Shown: piece by piece, positions 27,307-36,464 of the stretch
Layout: the number at the start of each line of letters is the position of its first letter
Numbering within the stretch: the first letter of the stretch is position 1
Source of the DNA: Heteroruminococcus sp964370005
GTDB taxonomy: Bacteria > Bacillota > Clostridia > Oscillospirales > Ruminococcaceae
NCBI GenBank assembly: GCA_964370005.1
Contig: CAYJGR010000003.1
Span: forward strand, 1 to 64,000
Reading direction: 5' to 3'
Length of the DNA stretch: 64,000 nt
Program-made: the position numbers and the translations under genes
Notes under the pieces: generated by a model
The model's database searches: none
Seen by the model: only the letters and a program-made list of their open reading frames with translations
Told to the model about the DNA's origin: nothing

Positions 27307-28368
27307 TTATTTGGCAAATACGTTATCCATAACCCCACTGATGTCGGGTTCGGGAGAAGTTTTTGCATATTCCACAGCAGCATCAATCTCTTTTGTGGTC
27401 TTATCTTCCATGGTCTGGATTTCGGCTTCGGTGAATATCTTGTTCTTTAAGCAGAATGCCTTCATGCGACGGATGGGGCAACGATCCTTCCACTCACCAA
27501 TCTCATCCTTGGTGCGGTAAAGGTTGCCGTCACTCTTGGAGTGACCCGAGGTACGGTAGGTGTGCATAACAACCATAATGGGGCCATTCTTCACAGCATA
27601 CTTGCGAGCCTCCACCATGGTCTCGTACACGGCCAAAACGTCGTTGCCGTCACATTCCATAGCCTTCATGCCATAGCCTGCGGCACGCTTTGTAAGGTCA
27701 AGCTCCCCAACCACCTTGTAAAGAGGGGTGGACATACCGTAGTTGTTGTTGATAAGGGCAAAAACAACGGGAAGATCCCAAGCGGCGGCCAAGTTCATAG
27801 CCTCATGAACTGCACCCTCGTTGGAGGCGCCATCGCCGAAGAAGGATACACAAATGCGATCAAGCTTTTTGCGCTTACAGGTGAAAGCAGCACCGCAGGC
27901 CAAAGGTGCGTTTGCACCCAGTATACCGTTCGCACCCAGAATGCCGCGGTCAAAGTCGGCGATATGCATAGAACCGCCACGACCGTAGTTCATGCCTGTC
28001 TGCTTGCCGAGGATTTCAGCCATCATGCTGTTGATATCGCACTTTTTACCGATGGCCTGTCCGTGACCACGGTGGGTGGCCAGCATGTAGTCCTCGTCTG
28101 TCAATGCAAGGCCGGTACCGATGCCGGTAGCTTCCTCGCCGATGCCAAGGTGAGTGGTACCGTGAACCATGCCAAGACCGAAGAGTTGGAACACCTTCTC
28201 CTCAAACTTGCGCACAAGCATCATTCCCTCAAGCATCTCTTTCATAAGACCTTGATTTTTGATAAGGCTTTTGCTTTTGTAGACCAGATCTGCATCCACA
28301 GCGGGCACTTTGTAGCCGTCTGTGCCGGCCAAAGCGGTGACCGCCTTGTTGGTTACCGTAAAGCTCAT
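27307..28368 (-). CDS. pdhA: Pyruvate (or acetoin) dehydrogenase E1 alpha subunit
   Basis: This 353-residue thiamine-diphosphate-binding alpha subunit has the cofactor motif GDGASNEGAVHEAMNLAA...NN near 185-215 and the conserved phosphorylation-loop region YRTSGHSKSD. AAAGGAGAG lies seven bases before the ATG at 28368, ruling out the longer in-frame start 50 codons upstream. It heads the operon and is preceded by a promoter with a perfect TATAAT. The complex makes acetyl-CoA and NADH, which is notable in a genome that otherwise looks anaerobic. Confidence 0.94.
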   Translation of the reverse strand: MSFTVTNKAVTALAGTDGYKVPAVDADLVYKSKSLIKNQGLMKEMLEGMMLVRKFEEKVFQLFGLGMVHGTTHLGIGEEATGIGTGLALTDEDYMLATHRGHGQAIGKKCDINSMMAEILGKQTGMNYGRGGSMHIADFDRGILGANGILGANAPLACGAAFTCKRKKLDRICVSFFGDGASNEGAVHEAMNLAAAWDLPVVFALINNNYGMSTPLYKVVGELDLTKRAAGYGMKAMECDGNDVLAVYETMVEARKYAVKNGPIMVVMHTYRTSGHSKSDGNLYRTKDEIGEWKDRCPIRRMKAFCLKNKIFTEAEIQTMEDKTTKEIDAAVEYAKTSPEPDISGVMDNVFAK

Positions 28369-28420
28369 ACTTTTTCTCTCCTTTGTTTGTACAGGTATAA
28401 AAATTATGCACAGCAAAAGC

Positions 28421-28448
28421 ATTATATAAACTTTAAAATGCCGTACAA
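28421..28448 (-). promoter_or_regulatory. Promoter of the pdh operon
   Basis: On the minus strand TTGTAC and a perfect TATAAT are separated by 16 bases, about 50 bases upstream of the pdhA start. The preceding 120 bases to ptsH hold only a weak CAACAA/TTGTTG inverted repeat. Confidence 0.55.
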
Positions 28449-28567
28449 TAACTGCTAATATGGTGTATTTTGGGTGGGTTTTACTTGAAAATTGCCACAC
28501 CAAAGGTAGCCACAACAAGTTACGGTTGTTGCGACATACATACTTACAATGTTAACTGCGGTCAATA

Positions 28568-28840
28568 TCAGTCCTCGCCGAACTTGCTGTCGATAAGCTC
28601 AATAAGTGCATCGACTGCTTCTTTCTCATCCTCACCCTTGGCGGTGATGGTCACTTCTGTGCCTTGGCCAAGGCCGAGCGAAAGCAGCATAACGATGCTC
28701 TTGGCATTTGCATCATCCTCATCACCTGCACGCTTGATGGTGATCTTGGATTTGAACTTGCTGGCGCAAGCAATAAAATCCGATGCGGGTCTGGCATGAA
28801 GTCCTGTTCTGTTGGCCACTGTGGTGTTGCGAGTGTACAT
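28568..28840 (-). CDS. ptsH: Phosphocarrier protein HPr
   Basis: This 90-residue PTS phosphocarrier has the phosphorylated His15 in TGLHARPAS. The regulatory serine position (Ser48 in NAKSIVMLLSLG) is the site HPr kinase would modify for catabolite control. It receives phosphate from enzyme I, encoded 76 bases upstream on the same strand. The order ptsI-ptsH is the reverse of that in most Firmicutes. Confidence 0.96.
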   Translation of the reverse strand: MYTRNTTVANRTGLHARPASDFIACASKFKSKITIKRAGDEDDANAKSIVMLLSLGLGQGTEVTITAKGEDEKEAVDALIELIDSKFGED

Positions 28841-28916
28841 TTACAATACCTCCATAATATGTTTTACATTGTTTATTATCACTTTGACAAATTCGCCAAA
28901 GTTAATAGCTTATCAC

Positions 28917-30638
28917 TTAGAGTAGGTCAGCCAGCTCTTTTTTGAGATAGCCCTCTATCTCGGCGGCGGTAGACATACCAAGCACCTTGTCGGCAATACT
29001 CTTAAACTTATCGGTGGTGCTACCTGTCACCAACTTCTTTATAGCAGGTACCGAGGCGATACCCATGCTGAGTGTATCCATGCCAAGCCCCATAAGCACT
29101 GCGGCTGCAAGCGGGTCGCCACCCATTTCGCCACATACCCCCACAGACTTACCCTCGGCGGCAAAAGCCTTTACAACCCCACCGATAAGGCGGAACATTG
29201 CAGGGTGGTAGGACTGATAATAGTCGGTGACATTGGGATTGAGACGATCAACAGCGGTTGAGTACTGGCAGAGGTCGTTTGTGCCTATCGAACAGAAATC
29301 CACCTCTTTGGCCACAATATCGGCTATAACAGCGATGGTGGGAATTTCAATCATAACGCCGATTTGCACCTTATCACTAAAGGGAATATTCTCACTGCGA
29401 AGTTCGGTTTTGACCTCCTCCACAATGCCTTTGACCTTGTAGACATCATCCATGCTGCCCACCATGGGGAACATAATCCACAAATTGCCCACTACACTGG
29501 CACGAAATGCGGCACGAAGTTGGGTTTTGAAGATATCGGGGTGTGCAAAGCTCAGGCGAAGTGCACGCAGACCGAGGAAGGGGTTATCCTCCTTTGGCAG
29601 TTCCATGCAGTCAAGAATTTTGTCGCCACCTATATCCATGGTGCGCAAAATCATAGGACGCTCACCAAAGGCAGTCAGCACCTTGCGGTAAATCTCCTCC
29701 TGCTCCTGCTCGTCGGGAAGCTCGGGGCGACCCATGTAAAGAAACTCGGTGCGGAAAAGTCCCACACCGTCGGTGCAGGTGGCACCCTCAAGCTCGGTAG
29801 CGTTGGCCGAGCCGATGTTTTGCTCGACATATATGCGCTTGCCATCCTGTGTGATGGCGGTGACATCTTTATATTTTTTGAGATCGGCCGCCTTTACAAG
29901 ATACTCGGCCTTTTTGCCCTCGTAGGTCTTATAGAGTGCGTCATCGGGCTGGGTGAAAATCTCACCGCTTATGGCATCAACAATGACAGGTTCGTCATCC
30001 TTTAGAATGTTCATGGCATCGGTGAAGCCGAGTACTGCGGGAATTTCGTAGCTGCGGGCAATGATGGCCGAATGGGAGGTAGGGCCTCCGATTTCGGTAA
30101 CGATGGCCAACACCTTGGAGCGGTCGAGAGTGGCGGTATCCGAGGGGAAGAGGTCATAGGCTACGACCACAACCGGCTTTTCAAGTGCCGAAAGATTTTT
30201 CTCGGGCACGTCGAACCATATGCGAATAAGGCGACTGCGCACGTCCTGCAAATCGGCCACACGCTCACGTATTATTTCATCCTTGGCCTTCGAAAGTATT
30301 CTTATAAATTTATCGTATGTCTTATTTATCGCCCACTCGGGAGAGAAGTAATCGTAGGTTATGCCATCGCGAATTTCCTCATCCATAGCGTCGTCAAATA
30401 GTATATCGTTATGTGCGGCAAATATCTTAGCCTTGTCGGGATCATCTTTTTCAAGTTTCGCTCTGATTGCGTCGAGTTCGGCTTTGGCCTTGTCACGCAA
30501 TTCATCGTACTTTGCAATGTTTTGTTCCACAGCGTCGGCGGGAATTGAATTTTCCTCAAGCTTAGGTTTAAATGGGGTGTATAGAAATACGGGACCCACT
30601 CCAATTCCCGGTGATACGGGGTTTCCTTGATAGGTCAT
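28917..30638 (-). CDS. ptsI: Phosphoenolpyruvate-protein phosphotransferase (PTS enzyme I)
   Basis: This 573-residue enzyme transfers phosphate from PEP to HPr. The N-terminal domain has the phosphorylated His in GGPTSHSAIIAR (about 188). The C-terminal PEP-binding barrel has LFRTEFLYMGR, the conserved Arg/Asp sites in RTMDIGGDK, and the closing GVCGEMGGDP with Cys. It is full length. A long untranslated region with a candidate promoter precedes it. Confidence 0.96.
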   Translation of the reverse strand: MTYQGNPVSPGIGVGPVFLYTPFKPKLEENSIPADAVEQNIAKYDELRDKAKAELDAIRAKLEKDDPDKAKIFAAHNDILFDDAMDEEIRDGITYDYFSPEWAINKTYDKFIRILSKAKDEIIRERVADLQDVRSRLIRIWFDVPEKNLSALEKPVVVVAYDLFPSDTATLDRSKVLAIVTEIGGPTSHSAIIARSYEIPAVLGFTDAMNILKDDEPVIVDAISGEIFTQPDDALYKTYEGKKAEYLVKAADLKKYKDVTAITQDGKRIYVEQNIGSANATELEGATCTDGVGLFRTEFLYMGRPELPDEQEQEEIYRKVLTAFGERPMILRTMDIGGDKILDCMELPKEDNPFLGLRALRLSFAHPDIFKTQLRAAFRASVVGNLWIMFPMVGSMDDVYKVKGIVEEVKTELRSENIPFSDKVQIGVMIEIPTIAVIADIVAKEVDFCSIGTNDLCQYSTAVDRLNPNVTDYYQSYHPAMFRLIGGVVKAFAAEGKSVGVCGEMGGDPLAAAVLMGLGMDTLSMGIASVPAIKKLVTGSTTDKFKSIADKVLGMSTAAEIEGYLKKELADLL

Positions 30639-30786
30639 GTGTTTTGCCTCCTAAATTTACATTTTTTTTGCAAGACATTCCCAATCAGACTCAACTTCAC
30701 CTAATAAAAACGTCCACCGTGGCGACTAAAAAGCGGTTTAGTTTGCATTTGTAAACTCATGGTGTTTTTGTATACCTGTCAAGCAT

Positions 30787-30815
30787 AGCGTATCACAAAA
30801 AATAGTTTTAGTCAA
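30787..30815 (-). promoter_or_regulatory. Putative ptsI promoter
   Basis: On the minus strand TTGACT and TACGCT lie 17 bases apart, with TG before the -10 box. The 490-base space between ptsI and the cof-type gene is AT-rich, and apart from this site and the terminator at 31.1 kb it shows nothing recognisable. Confidence 0.4.
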
Positions 30816-31081
30816 TGCAATTCCCGATAAAATTATCAAATTTAAACCTATGTTTACATTTGCATGTATAAAGTCTTATCTGCATATTTTATAGTGATTA
30901 CATCGGGTATCAGATTTGGGATTTTATGGAAAAATTTAAAACTTCCATTATATATTTTAACACAGTTTTTTCATGCAATGCAAAACAAAATCACTTCTCC
31001 ACTCAAAAATCGGCAAAGCGCAATAATATAAACCGATTTTTTGGCGATATTGGCAAAAAAACTATTTTGTCCACACATTTT

Positions 31082-31126
31082 AAAACACCTGTCAGCTCCA
31101 CTCATGTGGAATTTGACAGGTGTTTT
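31082..31126 (-). terminator. Terminator after the mutS2-cof transcript
   Basis: AAAACACCTGTCA pairs with TGACAGGTGTTTT, with a nested TCCAC/GTGGA stem in the loop. Because the stem ends in A and T runs it can work on both strands. It starts three bases past the cof stop codon. Confidence 0.85.
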
Positions 31127-31128
31127 TA

Positions 31129-31974
31129 TTATTTAAGCAGTTCGGGGAAAAGATGATTTATAGCATAGGTCAGTGGGGCGTTGTTGTTGTTACAGGTGAT
31201 AAAGTCAGCAAGTTCCTTGGCCTGTGGCAGGCCGTTTTCGGGCACGACCGCAATCCCGCAATCCCGCAGCATCGATAAATCGTTGAAATGATCACCCATC
31301 GCCATGGTGTTCTCCATCGAAAAGCCCAAATGCCTCGCCATAAATGCCACGCCATCCCCCTTGCACACACCTGCAGCATTCACATCAAAAACCTGCTCGT
31401 CCGACACCACACAGCTAAAGCGTCCATCGCTGTTCATATCGTTTTCAAAGTCGGCTCGTTGCTCATCGGTGATGTAGGCAAGCAAAAATTTTATGATGGT
31501 GGCGTTTTCAAGATCAACATCGGCATCCCCCATAAAGTTCATCTGCACACGATTTCCCTCGCCAAATGTGCTGTTCTGCTGTGCCCAGTGTAGATATCTT
31601 GCCATTTGGTTATCCCTGAAAATAACCTGCTCGGTCGTGTAGATTATGTAGGGGATATCCTTTTGGGTTAGATAATCTATTACCTCGAGTGCCCCCCCCT
31701 ACTCAATGGAACGGCTGTAAAGCGATTTGCCTGTGCCCTGCTCGGCCACATATCCTCCGTTGCAACAACACATGGGGTAATCCTCCCCAATCTGGCTCGT
31801 CGCATCCTTTGAGAAGTGATAGGCACGGCCGGTGCAAACAAACACAGGTATGCCCTGCGCCTTTAACTTTTGTATCGTCTGTAAATCTTGCGGGCTTATC
31901 TTTTTATCGTCATTGTAAAGACTTCCGTCCAAATCACAGGCCACGGCCTCCAGTTTTTGTGGGATGTTTTTCAT
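31129..31974 (-). pseudogene. Cof-type HAD-IIB phosphatase interrupted by an in-frame TAG
   Basis: Read through, the frame encodes about 281 residues of a Cof/HAD-IIB sugar-phosphate phosphatase. Motif I is DLDGSLYND, motif II VCTGR, and the late motif GDHFNDLSML. Cap-domain sequence is continuous: SRSIE, then the stop, then GGALEVIDYLTQKDI. A TAG at 31701-31699 splits it after residue 91. Both halves are in the same frame, so an indel in the adjacent run of eight G does not explain it. Either the gene has a nonsense mutation or the base is a consensus error. TAG ends other genes here (fakA, for example), so general reassignment is unlikely. It is the second gene after mutS2. Confidence 0.85.
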
Positions 31975-31992
31975 GTGTATCTCCTTTAAGAT

Positions 31993-34377
31993 TTAGTATA
32001 ATTCCACCACCGTCACGCCGTGTTCTCCCTCGCCATATGTGCCGGGGCGGGCGCTCTTGACCACCTTTTTGCGCTGTTTGAGATGTTGGTTGACTGCCGT
32101 TCGCAGTACACCCGTTCCCTTGCCGTGTATTATAGTAACAGCTGTAAGGCCCGCAAGTACAGCCTGACTTAAAAACCTATCAAGTTCGATGACTGCCTCG
32201 GCCGAGTCCATTCCACGCAAATCAAGCTCGGCCGAGGCACTGCGCACCGCCTTTTGCTCTCCACCTTTGCGAGGGGTGAGGGGTTGCTTTTTCTTTTTGG
32301 CGGTGTCCTCAACGAGACGCAAGCCCGTGGCGGGCACTTTTGTTTTTATAATACCTGCCTGTATCATATATTGTCCGTCAGCATCGGGGCCCGATATGAC
32401 CGCACCTCTGGCACCTATATCTGATATTATTACATTATCCCCCGTCTTGAGCTTGCGGGGTAGCACATATCCATCCCCACCTGCGGCCGCCACAGGGTCG
32501 GCCGTATCTCTGAGCTGTTGTATGCGTCCACGATATCCCGCACCCATCTGTGCTGTCTTTTGGGAGAAATTCTCCTTATCCTTATGTTTTTTGAGCTCCT
32601 CAAGTTCATTTAGCAGCATATCGGTCTGCATTTTTGTCCGCTCGACAAGCCCTTGCGCCTGTTTACGGGCGGTTTCCATCTCTTTTTCGGCCATGGTTTT
32701 AGCACGGCTCAGTTGCTCCTCGGCCTGACGAAGCATCTCCTGTGAACGCCTTGCCACCTCGTCCGCCTCGTCCTTTTTACGCTCCATCCCCCGCCTTGTC
32801 TCCTCAAGTGTGCTCACAACATCCTCAAAGCGGGTGTCCTCGCTCGATACAAGCTCCCTTGCCCTCTCAATGATGTGTTCCCCCAACCCCAAACGCCCAC
32901 TTATGGCAAAGGCATTCGAGCGCCCCGGAACACCTATTAGCAGGCGATAGGTTGGACTTAGCGTCTCTATGTCAAATTCACAGCATCCGTTTTCCACACC
33001 CTCGGTTTGCAGGGCGTACATCTTTATCTCGGCATAGTGGGTTGTGGCCGCCACCTTGACCCCCCGCCTGCGCAGTTCCTCGAGTATGGCCACAGCCAGT
33101 GCCGCACCCTCAACAGGATCTGTGCCCGCTCCCAGTTCATCCAAAAGCACAAGGCTGTTTTGGTCGGCCTGTCCCAATATCTCTATGATATTTGCTATGT
33201 GTCCGGAGAAGGTCGAAAGGCTTTGCTCAATCGACTGCTCATCGCCGATATCGGCCAACACCGCCCCAAACACCGATACCCTACTGCCCTCCTCGACAGG
33301 GAGCATCAACCCACAAGCCGCCATGACAGTCATGAGACCCAGAGTTTTGAGCGCCACCGTTTTGCCGCCTGTGTTGGGTCCTGTAATTACAAGTGTATCA
33401 AAATCAATCCCAAGGCTTATATCCACCGGCACTATTTTATCACTCGGTATGAGGGGGTGACGTGCTTTTTTGAGAAGTATGCCCCCCTCGCTGTCTAGCG
33501 TGGGCAATGTAGCCCTCATCTGTCGCCCAAGTCGTGCCTTGGCAAAGTAAAAATCAAGCTCGACCGCCGCTTCATATCCATCGACCATAGGGCGGGCAAA
33601 TTCCCCCGCCTTGCCCGAAAGCTCGAGCAGTATGCGGTCAATTTCCTCTCGCTCGGCTGCCTGTAGCTGCCGTATTTCGTTATTGGCCTCGACCACCGCC
33701 ATAGGTTCTATAAAAAAGGTAGCCCCCGACCCCGAGGTGTCATGCACCAGCCCCTTGACCTCATTTTTGTACTCGGCCTTTACCGGCACAACATATCGCC
33801 CGTCACGCTGGGTTATCAGCTGTTCTTGGAGAAACTTTTGGTAATGGGTAGAACGTATCATCTTATCAAGTTGTTCACGGATACTCTGTCCTGCCCGCAC
33901 CATCTTGCGGCGGATGTCATAAAGTGCGGGACTTGCCCTGTCGGCGATCTCCTCCTCGGACAAAATAGCTGTCGTTATATCATCCTCGAGTGGGCGGTTG
34001 GTCGAAAGCGCCTCAAAAAGGCCATCCAATACGGTTTCGGTATCGGTATCCTGTCGCCTCCATTCGAGCAGTAGACGTATGGCACGCAGTGTGCGGGCGA
34101 TGTCTAAAAGCTCGGCCGGCGCAAGGCGTGAGCCCACAGTGGCTCTGGCCAGTAGTTCCCCACAATCGGCAAGCCCCGACACCGATGGACTGCCGTAGCG
34201 CATGGCCAGTGCATGGGCATCGGAGGTCTTTTGCATACTGTGTGCGACCTCGTCGTAATTGTCCGACGGCGCAAGATTCTCGGCCATAGCTCTACTGCCG
34301 TCACATCCGCACAATTCTATGAGCATTTTAAGTATTTTATCGAGTTCCAAAGCCGACTGTCGGCTGTTTTTTGTCAT
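31993..34377 (-). CDS. mutS2: Endonuclease MutS2 (RqcU)
   Basis: This 794-residue MutS2 protein lacks the mismatch-reading N-terminal domains of MutS. It has the core/lever region (about 1-300) and the ABC ATPase with Walker A GPNTGGKT (about 330) and Walker B DELGAGTDP. A Glu/Lys/Gln-rich coiled coil (about 515-630) follows, and a KOW-like stretch. The C-terminal Smr nuclease domain has LDLRG and HGKGTG. The family suppresses recombination and also splits collided ribosomes in Bacillus. It is first in a transcript with the broken cof gene. Confidence 0.96.
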   Translation of the reverse strand: MTKNSRQSALELDKILKMLIELCGCDGSRAMAENLAPSDNYDEVAHSMQKTSDAHALAMRYGSPSVSGLADCGELLARATVGSRLAPAELLDIARTLRAIRLLLEWRRQDTDTETVLDGLFEALSTNRPLEDDITTAILSEEEIADRASPALYDIRRKMVRAGQSIREQLDKMIRSTHYQKFLQEQLITQRDGRYVVPVKAEYKNEVKGLVHDTSGSGATFFIEPMAVVEANNEIRQLQAAEREEIDRILLELSGKAGEFARPMVDGYEAAVELDFYFAKARLGRQMRATLPTLDSEGGILLKKARHPLIPSDKIVPVDISLGIDFDTLVITGPNTGGKTVALKTLGLMTVMAACGLMLPVEEGSRVSVFGAVLADIGDEQSIEQSLSTFSGHIANIIEILGQADQNSLVLLDELGAGTDPVEGAALAVAILEELRRRGVKVAATTHYAEIKMYALQTEGVENGCCEFDIETLSPTYRLLIGVPGRSNAFAISGRLGLGEHIIERARELVSSEDTRFEDVVSTLEETRRGMERKKDEADEVARRSQEMLRQAEEQLSRAKTMAEKEMETARKQAQGLVERTKMQTDMLLNELEELKKHKDKENFSQKTAQMGAGYRGRIQQLRDTADPVAAAGGDGYVLPRKLKTGDNVIISDIGARGAVISGPDADGQYMIQAGIIKTKVPATGLRLVEDTAKKKKQPLTPRKGGEQKAVRSASAELDLRGMDSAEAVIELDRFLSQAVLAGLTAVTIIHGKGTGVLRTAVNQHLKQRKKVVKSARPGTYGEGEHGVTVVELY

Positions 34378-34494
34378 AATGTCACTCCTCTTTACAGTTT
34401 TCTTTTCAAATATGCTCAGCCGGTAGGAGAAGGTCTAAAAACTGTTTTTTGCTTTGGTATATTTTGGTTACCATGCATTCTCCTAACCGAGATT

Positions 34495-34848
34495 TTATTC
34501 TATGGGCAAATTATGCTGTCTTAGAAAGCTGAGTTTATCCCAATATCCCCTTTGAAACACGATTTTATCATTTTCAATCTGAAAAAAACCACACCCGCGA
34601 AGTCCCAAGGGGTCTTTCCACTCAAGGATAGCCCACTGTCCATCTTCAAAAATGTTTTCGGGGATGCACACCATCTCCGCCGTTTCAAATTCCTTTTTTA
34701 ACATGTCATATATAGCACTTTTTCCACTTACAGGCTCATTTGCAACCTGATGATTTATCGCATGTTCAGCGTAAAGATTTGCAATCTCATGAGCATCACC
34801 GCGGTTAAATTTTTCTATCCAAAGCGTTAAAACTTCTCTCGGCGTCAT
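34495..34848 (-). CDS. NTF2-like/SnoaL-like protein
   Basis: This 117-residue protein has the cone-shaped NTF2 fold signature of the SnoaL-like group: WIEKFNRGDAHEIANLYAEHAINH near the start, a central VSGKSAIYDMLKKEF, and a closing GCGFFQIENDKIVFQRGYWDK. Members range from isomerases to proteins without known activity, so no reaction is assigned. It lies alone between mutS2 and recO and is slightly more AT-rich than its neighbours. Confidence 0.8.
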   Translation of the reverse strand: MTPREVLTLWIEKFNRGDAHEIANLYAEHAINHQVANEPVSGKSAIYDMLKKEFETAEMVCIPENIFEDGQWAILEWKDPLGLRGCGFFQIENDKIVFQRGYWDKLSFLRQHNLPIE

Positions 34849-34880
34849 GCTGTAATCCCCTTGTTTGTCAATACTTTATA

Positions 34881-35666
34881 CTATGCTTTGTCATTAGGCG
34901 ATTGTGTTTGTGCTATAGGCATTTTCACCGATTCATAAAACGCCAGTGCAGGAAATTGCCTGCTGATTTGGCACAGTAGATAGTGCTGTGCTATTATGCC
35001 GAGTTGGCGCAGTCCCTCGGAAGGGAGGGTGAAAGAAAATAATTTTTCAAAATCGCTGTATACTATGTAGCGCATTGCGGCCAGTACCCCCGCCGCTATG
35101 GGCATAGCTCCTGCCATCTCCTGCTCACTTATACAGTTGCCGCAACATATTTGCCCCGCCATGGGCAAAAAATACATGCTGTCGCTCTCATAACAGGCGC
35201 ATCCCCTACAGGCCACCAAATCGGGCATAAATCCACTCATGGAGAGCATCCTCAGCTCACACACCGGTTTTATAAATTCGGGGGTGCATTTTCTTTTGTC
35301 GAGAAGATGCAGGCAGTTGAGCATCAGGCGCAGACTGTTGGGGTCATGTTCTCCCTCGGGCAGCACCTCTACACACAGCTGTGCCATGTATGTGGATAGG
35401 GCAAGCAGTTCCACATCTCCACGCAGTCCAAAAAACATGTCATTTACCGACGCACTGTTGACCGACACCCGACCTCTGTGTTCAAACAGTACAAAATTTG
35501 CATAAGTGAGAAGTTCTGTCGAGCCGGCCAGAGCACTTTTAGGACCTCTGGCCGACCATGCATTCGCCGAAATCATGCCCCTATCACGGGTCAATATGGT
35601 GATGAAACGATCTTTATCCCCTGTACTCTTCTGTTTTACAACCAGACCATCGGTCGTTATTTGCAT
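34881..35666 (-). CDS. recO: DNA repair protein RecO
   Basis: This 261-residue recombination mediator loads RecA with RecF/RecR. The N-terminal OB-fold begins MQITTDGLVVKQKSTGDKDRFITILTRDRG. A helical middle follows, and then a zinc-finger-like cluster CRGCACYES...CCGNC (about 160-190). The ATG at 35666 has GGGGAT seven bases upstream and aligns with the family start; the longer reading frame would add 42 unlikely residues. The gene's start overlaps the yqzL-like gene by 53 bases. Confidence 0.93.
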   Translation of the reverse strand: MQITTDGLVVKQKSTGDKDRFITILTRDRGMISANAWSARGPKSALAGSTELLTYANFVLFEHRGRVSVNSASVNDMFFGLRGDVELLALSTYMAQLCVEVLPEGEHDPNSLRLMLNCLHLLDKRKCTPEFIKPVCELRMLSMSGFMPDLVACRGCACYESDSMYFLPMAGQICCGNCISEQEMAGAMPIAAGVLAAMRYIVYSDFEKLFSFTLPSEGLRQLGIIAQHYLLCQISRQFPALAFYESVKMPIAQTQSPNDKA

Positions 35667-35811
35667 CGAGTTCATCCCCGTCGTTAAAAAAATCGGCTTC
35701 GCCTTGTCCTTTGTCCACTCTGGACATCCACTGTCTGTAAGCAATATAATCATCCACCGAACCGGTCTGACAAAAATGACGCCAAAATCCATCTTGCTTT
35801 GGGCCAGTCAT
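35614..35811 (-). CDS. YqzL-like small protein
   Basis: This 65-residue protein carries the short YqzL signature GFWRHFCQTGSVDDYIAYRQ (Bacillus YqzL reads WKLFSQTGNIDTYL in the same place). TTGGAGGT lies eight bases before the ATG. In Bacillus yqzL sits between era and recO, as here. The tail, rich in Asp, Glu and Lys, overlaps the recO start in another frame by 53 bases, so recO translation may be coupled to it. The function is unknown. Confidence 0.78.
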   Translation of the reverse strand: MTGPKQDGFWRHFCQTGSVDDYIAYRQWMSRVDKGQGEADFFNDGDELDANNDRWSGCKTEEYRG

Positions 35812-35953
35812 AGAAATGCACCTCCAATTTTTTGAAGATAGCGGTATATCCCGCTGTGATTAGGCTTTGCTAAACACTCATTTCTATAACAGGTAATGCT
35901 TGCATCCTTTGGCACAATTTACACTTGACAAGCGACCATATCGGTGCATATCG

Positions 35954-36436
35954 CTACAAATCAAATTTCATAAAGACAGTGCCCTCTATAGGGCTGTCGT
36001 TGTAGCACTCGGTATCATAAAATCCATAACTTTTATATAGGGTGATAGCGCTTTTTAAAGACGGAAGTGTGTCTAAAAACATGTATTTATACCCGATATG
36101 GCGGGCATCCTCTATCACTTTTTCCACCAACATACCGCCTATACGCTTGCCACGAAACTGCGGTTTTACATACAACCGTTTCATTTCACAATTTTCATTA
36201 TCAAGCTTTCTAAGCGCGATACACCCCGCCAATTCCCCATCGTGATAAGCTCGATAAAGTCGACCGCTCGGCAGTCCGTACTTTTTGGTCAAATCATGCA
36301 ATTCTTTATCGTAATTTTGAATGTCGAGATATTTCTTAAACGTGGGGTCATGTTCAAGGAGCATACCTATGTACTGCTCAAACAGCTCAACGACTTCGCT
36401 TAAATTTTTATAAGACAGTTTTAGCGTGATCCCCAC
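35954..36436 (-). CDS. GNAT family N-acetyltransferase
   Basis: This 160-residue acetyltransferase has the acetyl-CoA loop VKPQFRGKRIGGML near 105-118 and the GNAT fold's closing LYKSYGFYDTECYN. The substrate is unknown. The start is a GTG at 36436 with GGAGG eight bases upstream; an ATG 21 codons earlier lies inside era and has no such site. It sits 28 bases after era, where most relatives of this cluster have none or another gene, so it looks like an insertion into the conserved operon. Confidence 0.88.
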   Translation of the reverse strand: MGITLKLSYKNLSEVVELFEQYIGMLLEHDPTFKKYLDIQNYDKELHDLTKKYGLPSGRLYRAYHDGELAGCIALRKLDNENCEMKRLYVKPQFRGKRIGGMLVEKVIEDARHIGYKYMFLDTLPSLKSAITLYKSYGFYDTECYNDSPIEGTVFMKFDL

Positions 36437-36464
36437 AGCGACGTCCTCCAAAGCATTCCGATGT

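Noticed and set aside
27541..28458. A 305-residue plus-strand frame
   Set aside because: It is antisense to pdhA, and its His/Cys/Val-rich composition is typical of a shadow frame.
31685..31705. Frameshift in the G run as cause of the broken cof gene
   Set aside because: Both halves are in the same frame and the TAG precedes the run, so an indel in the run would not remove it.
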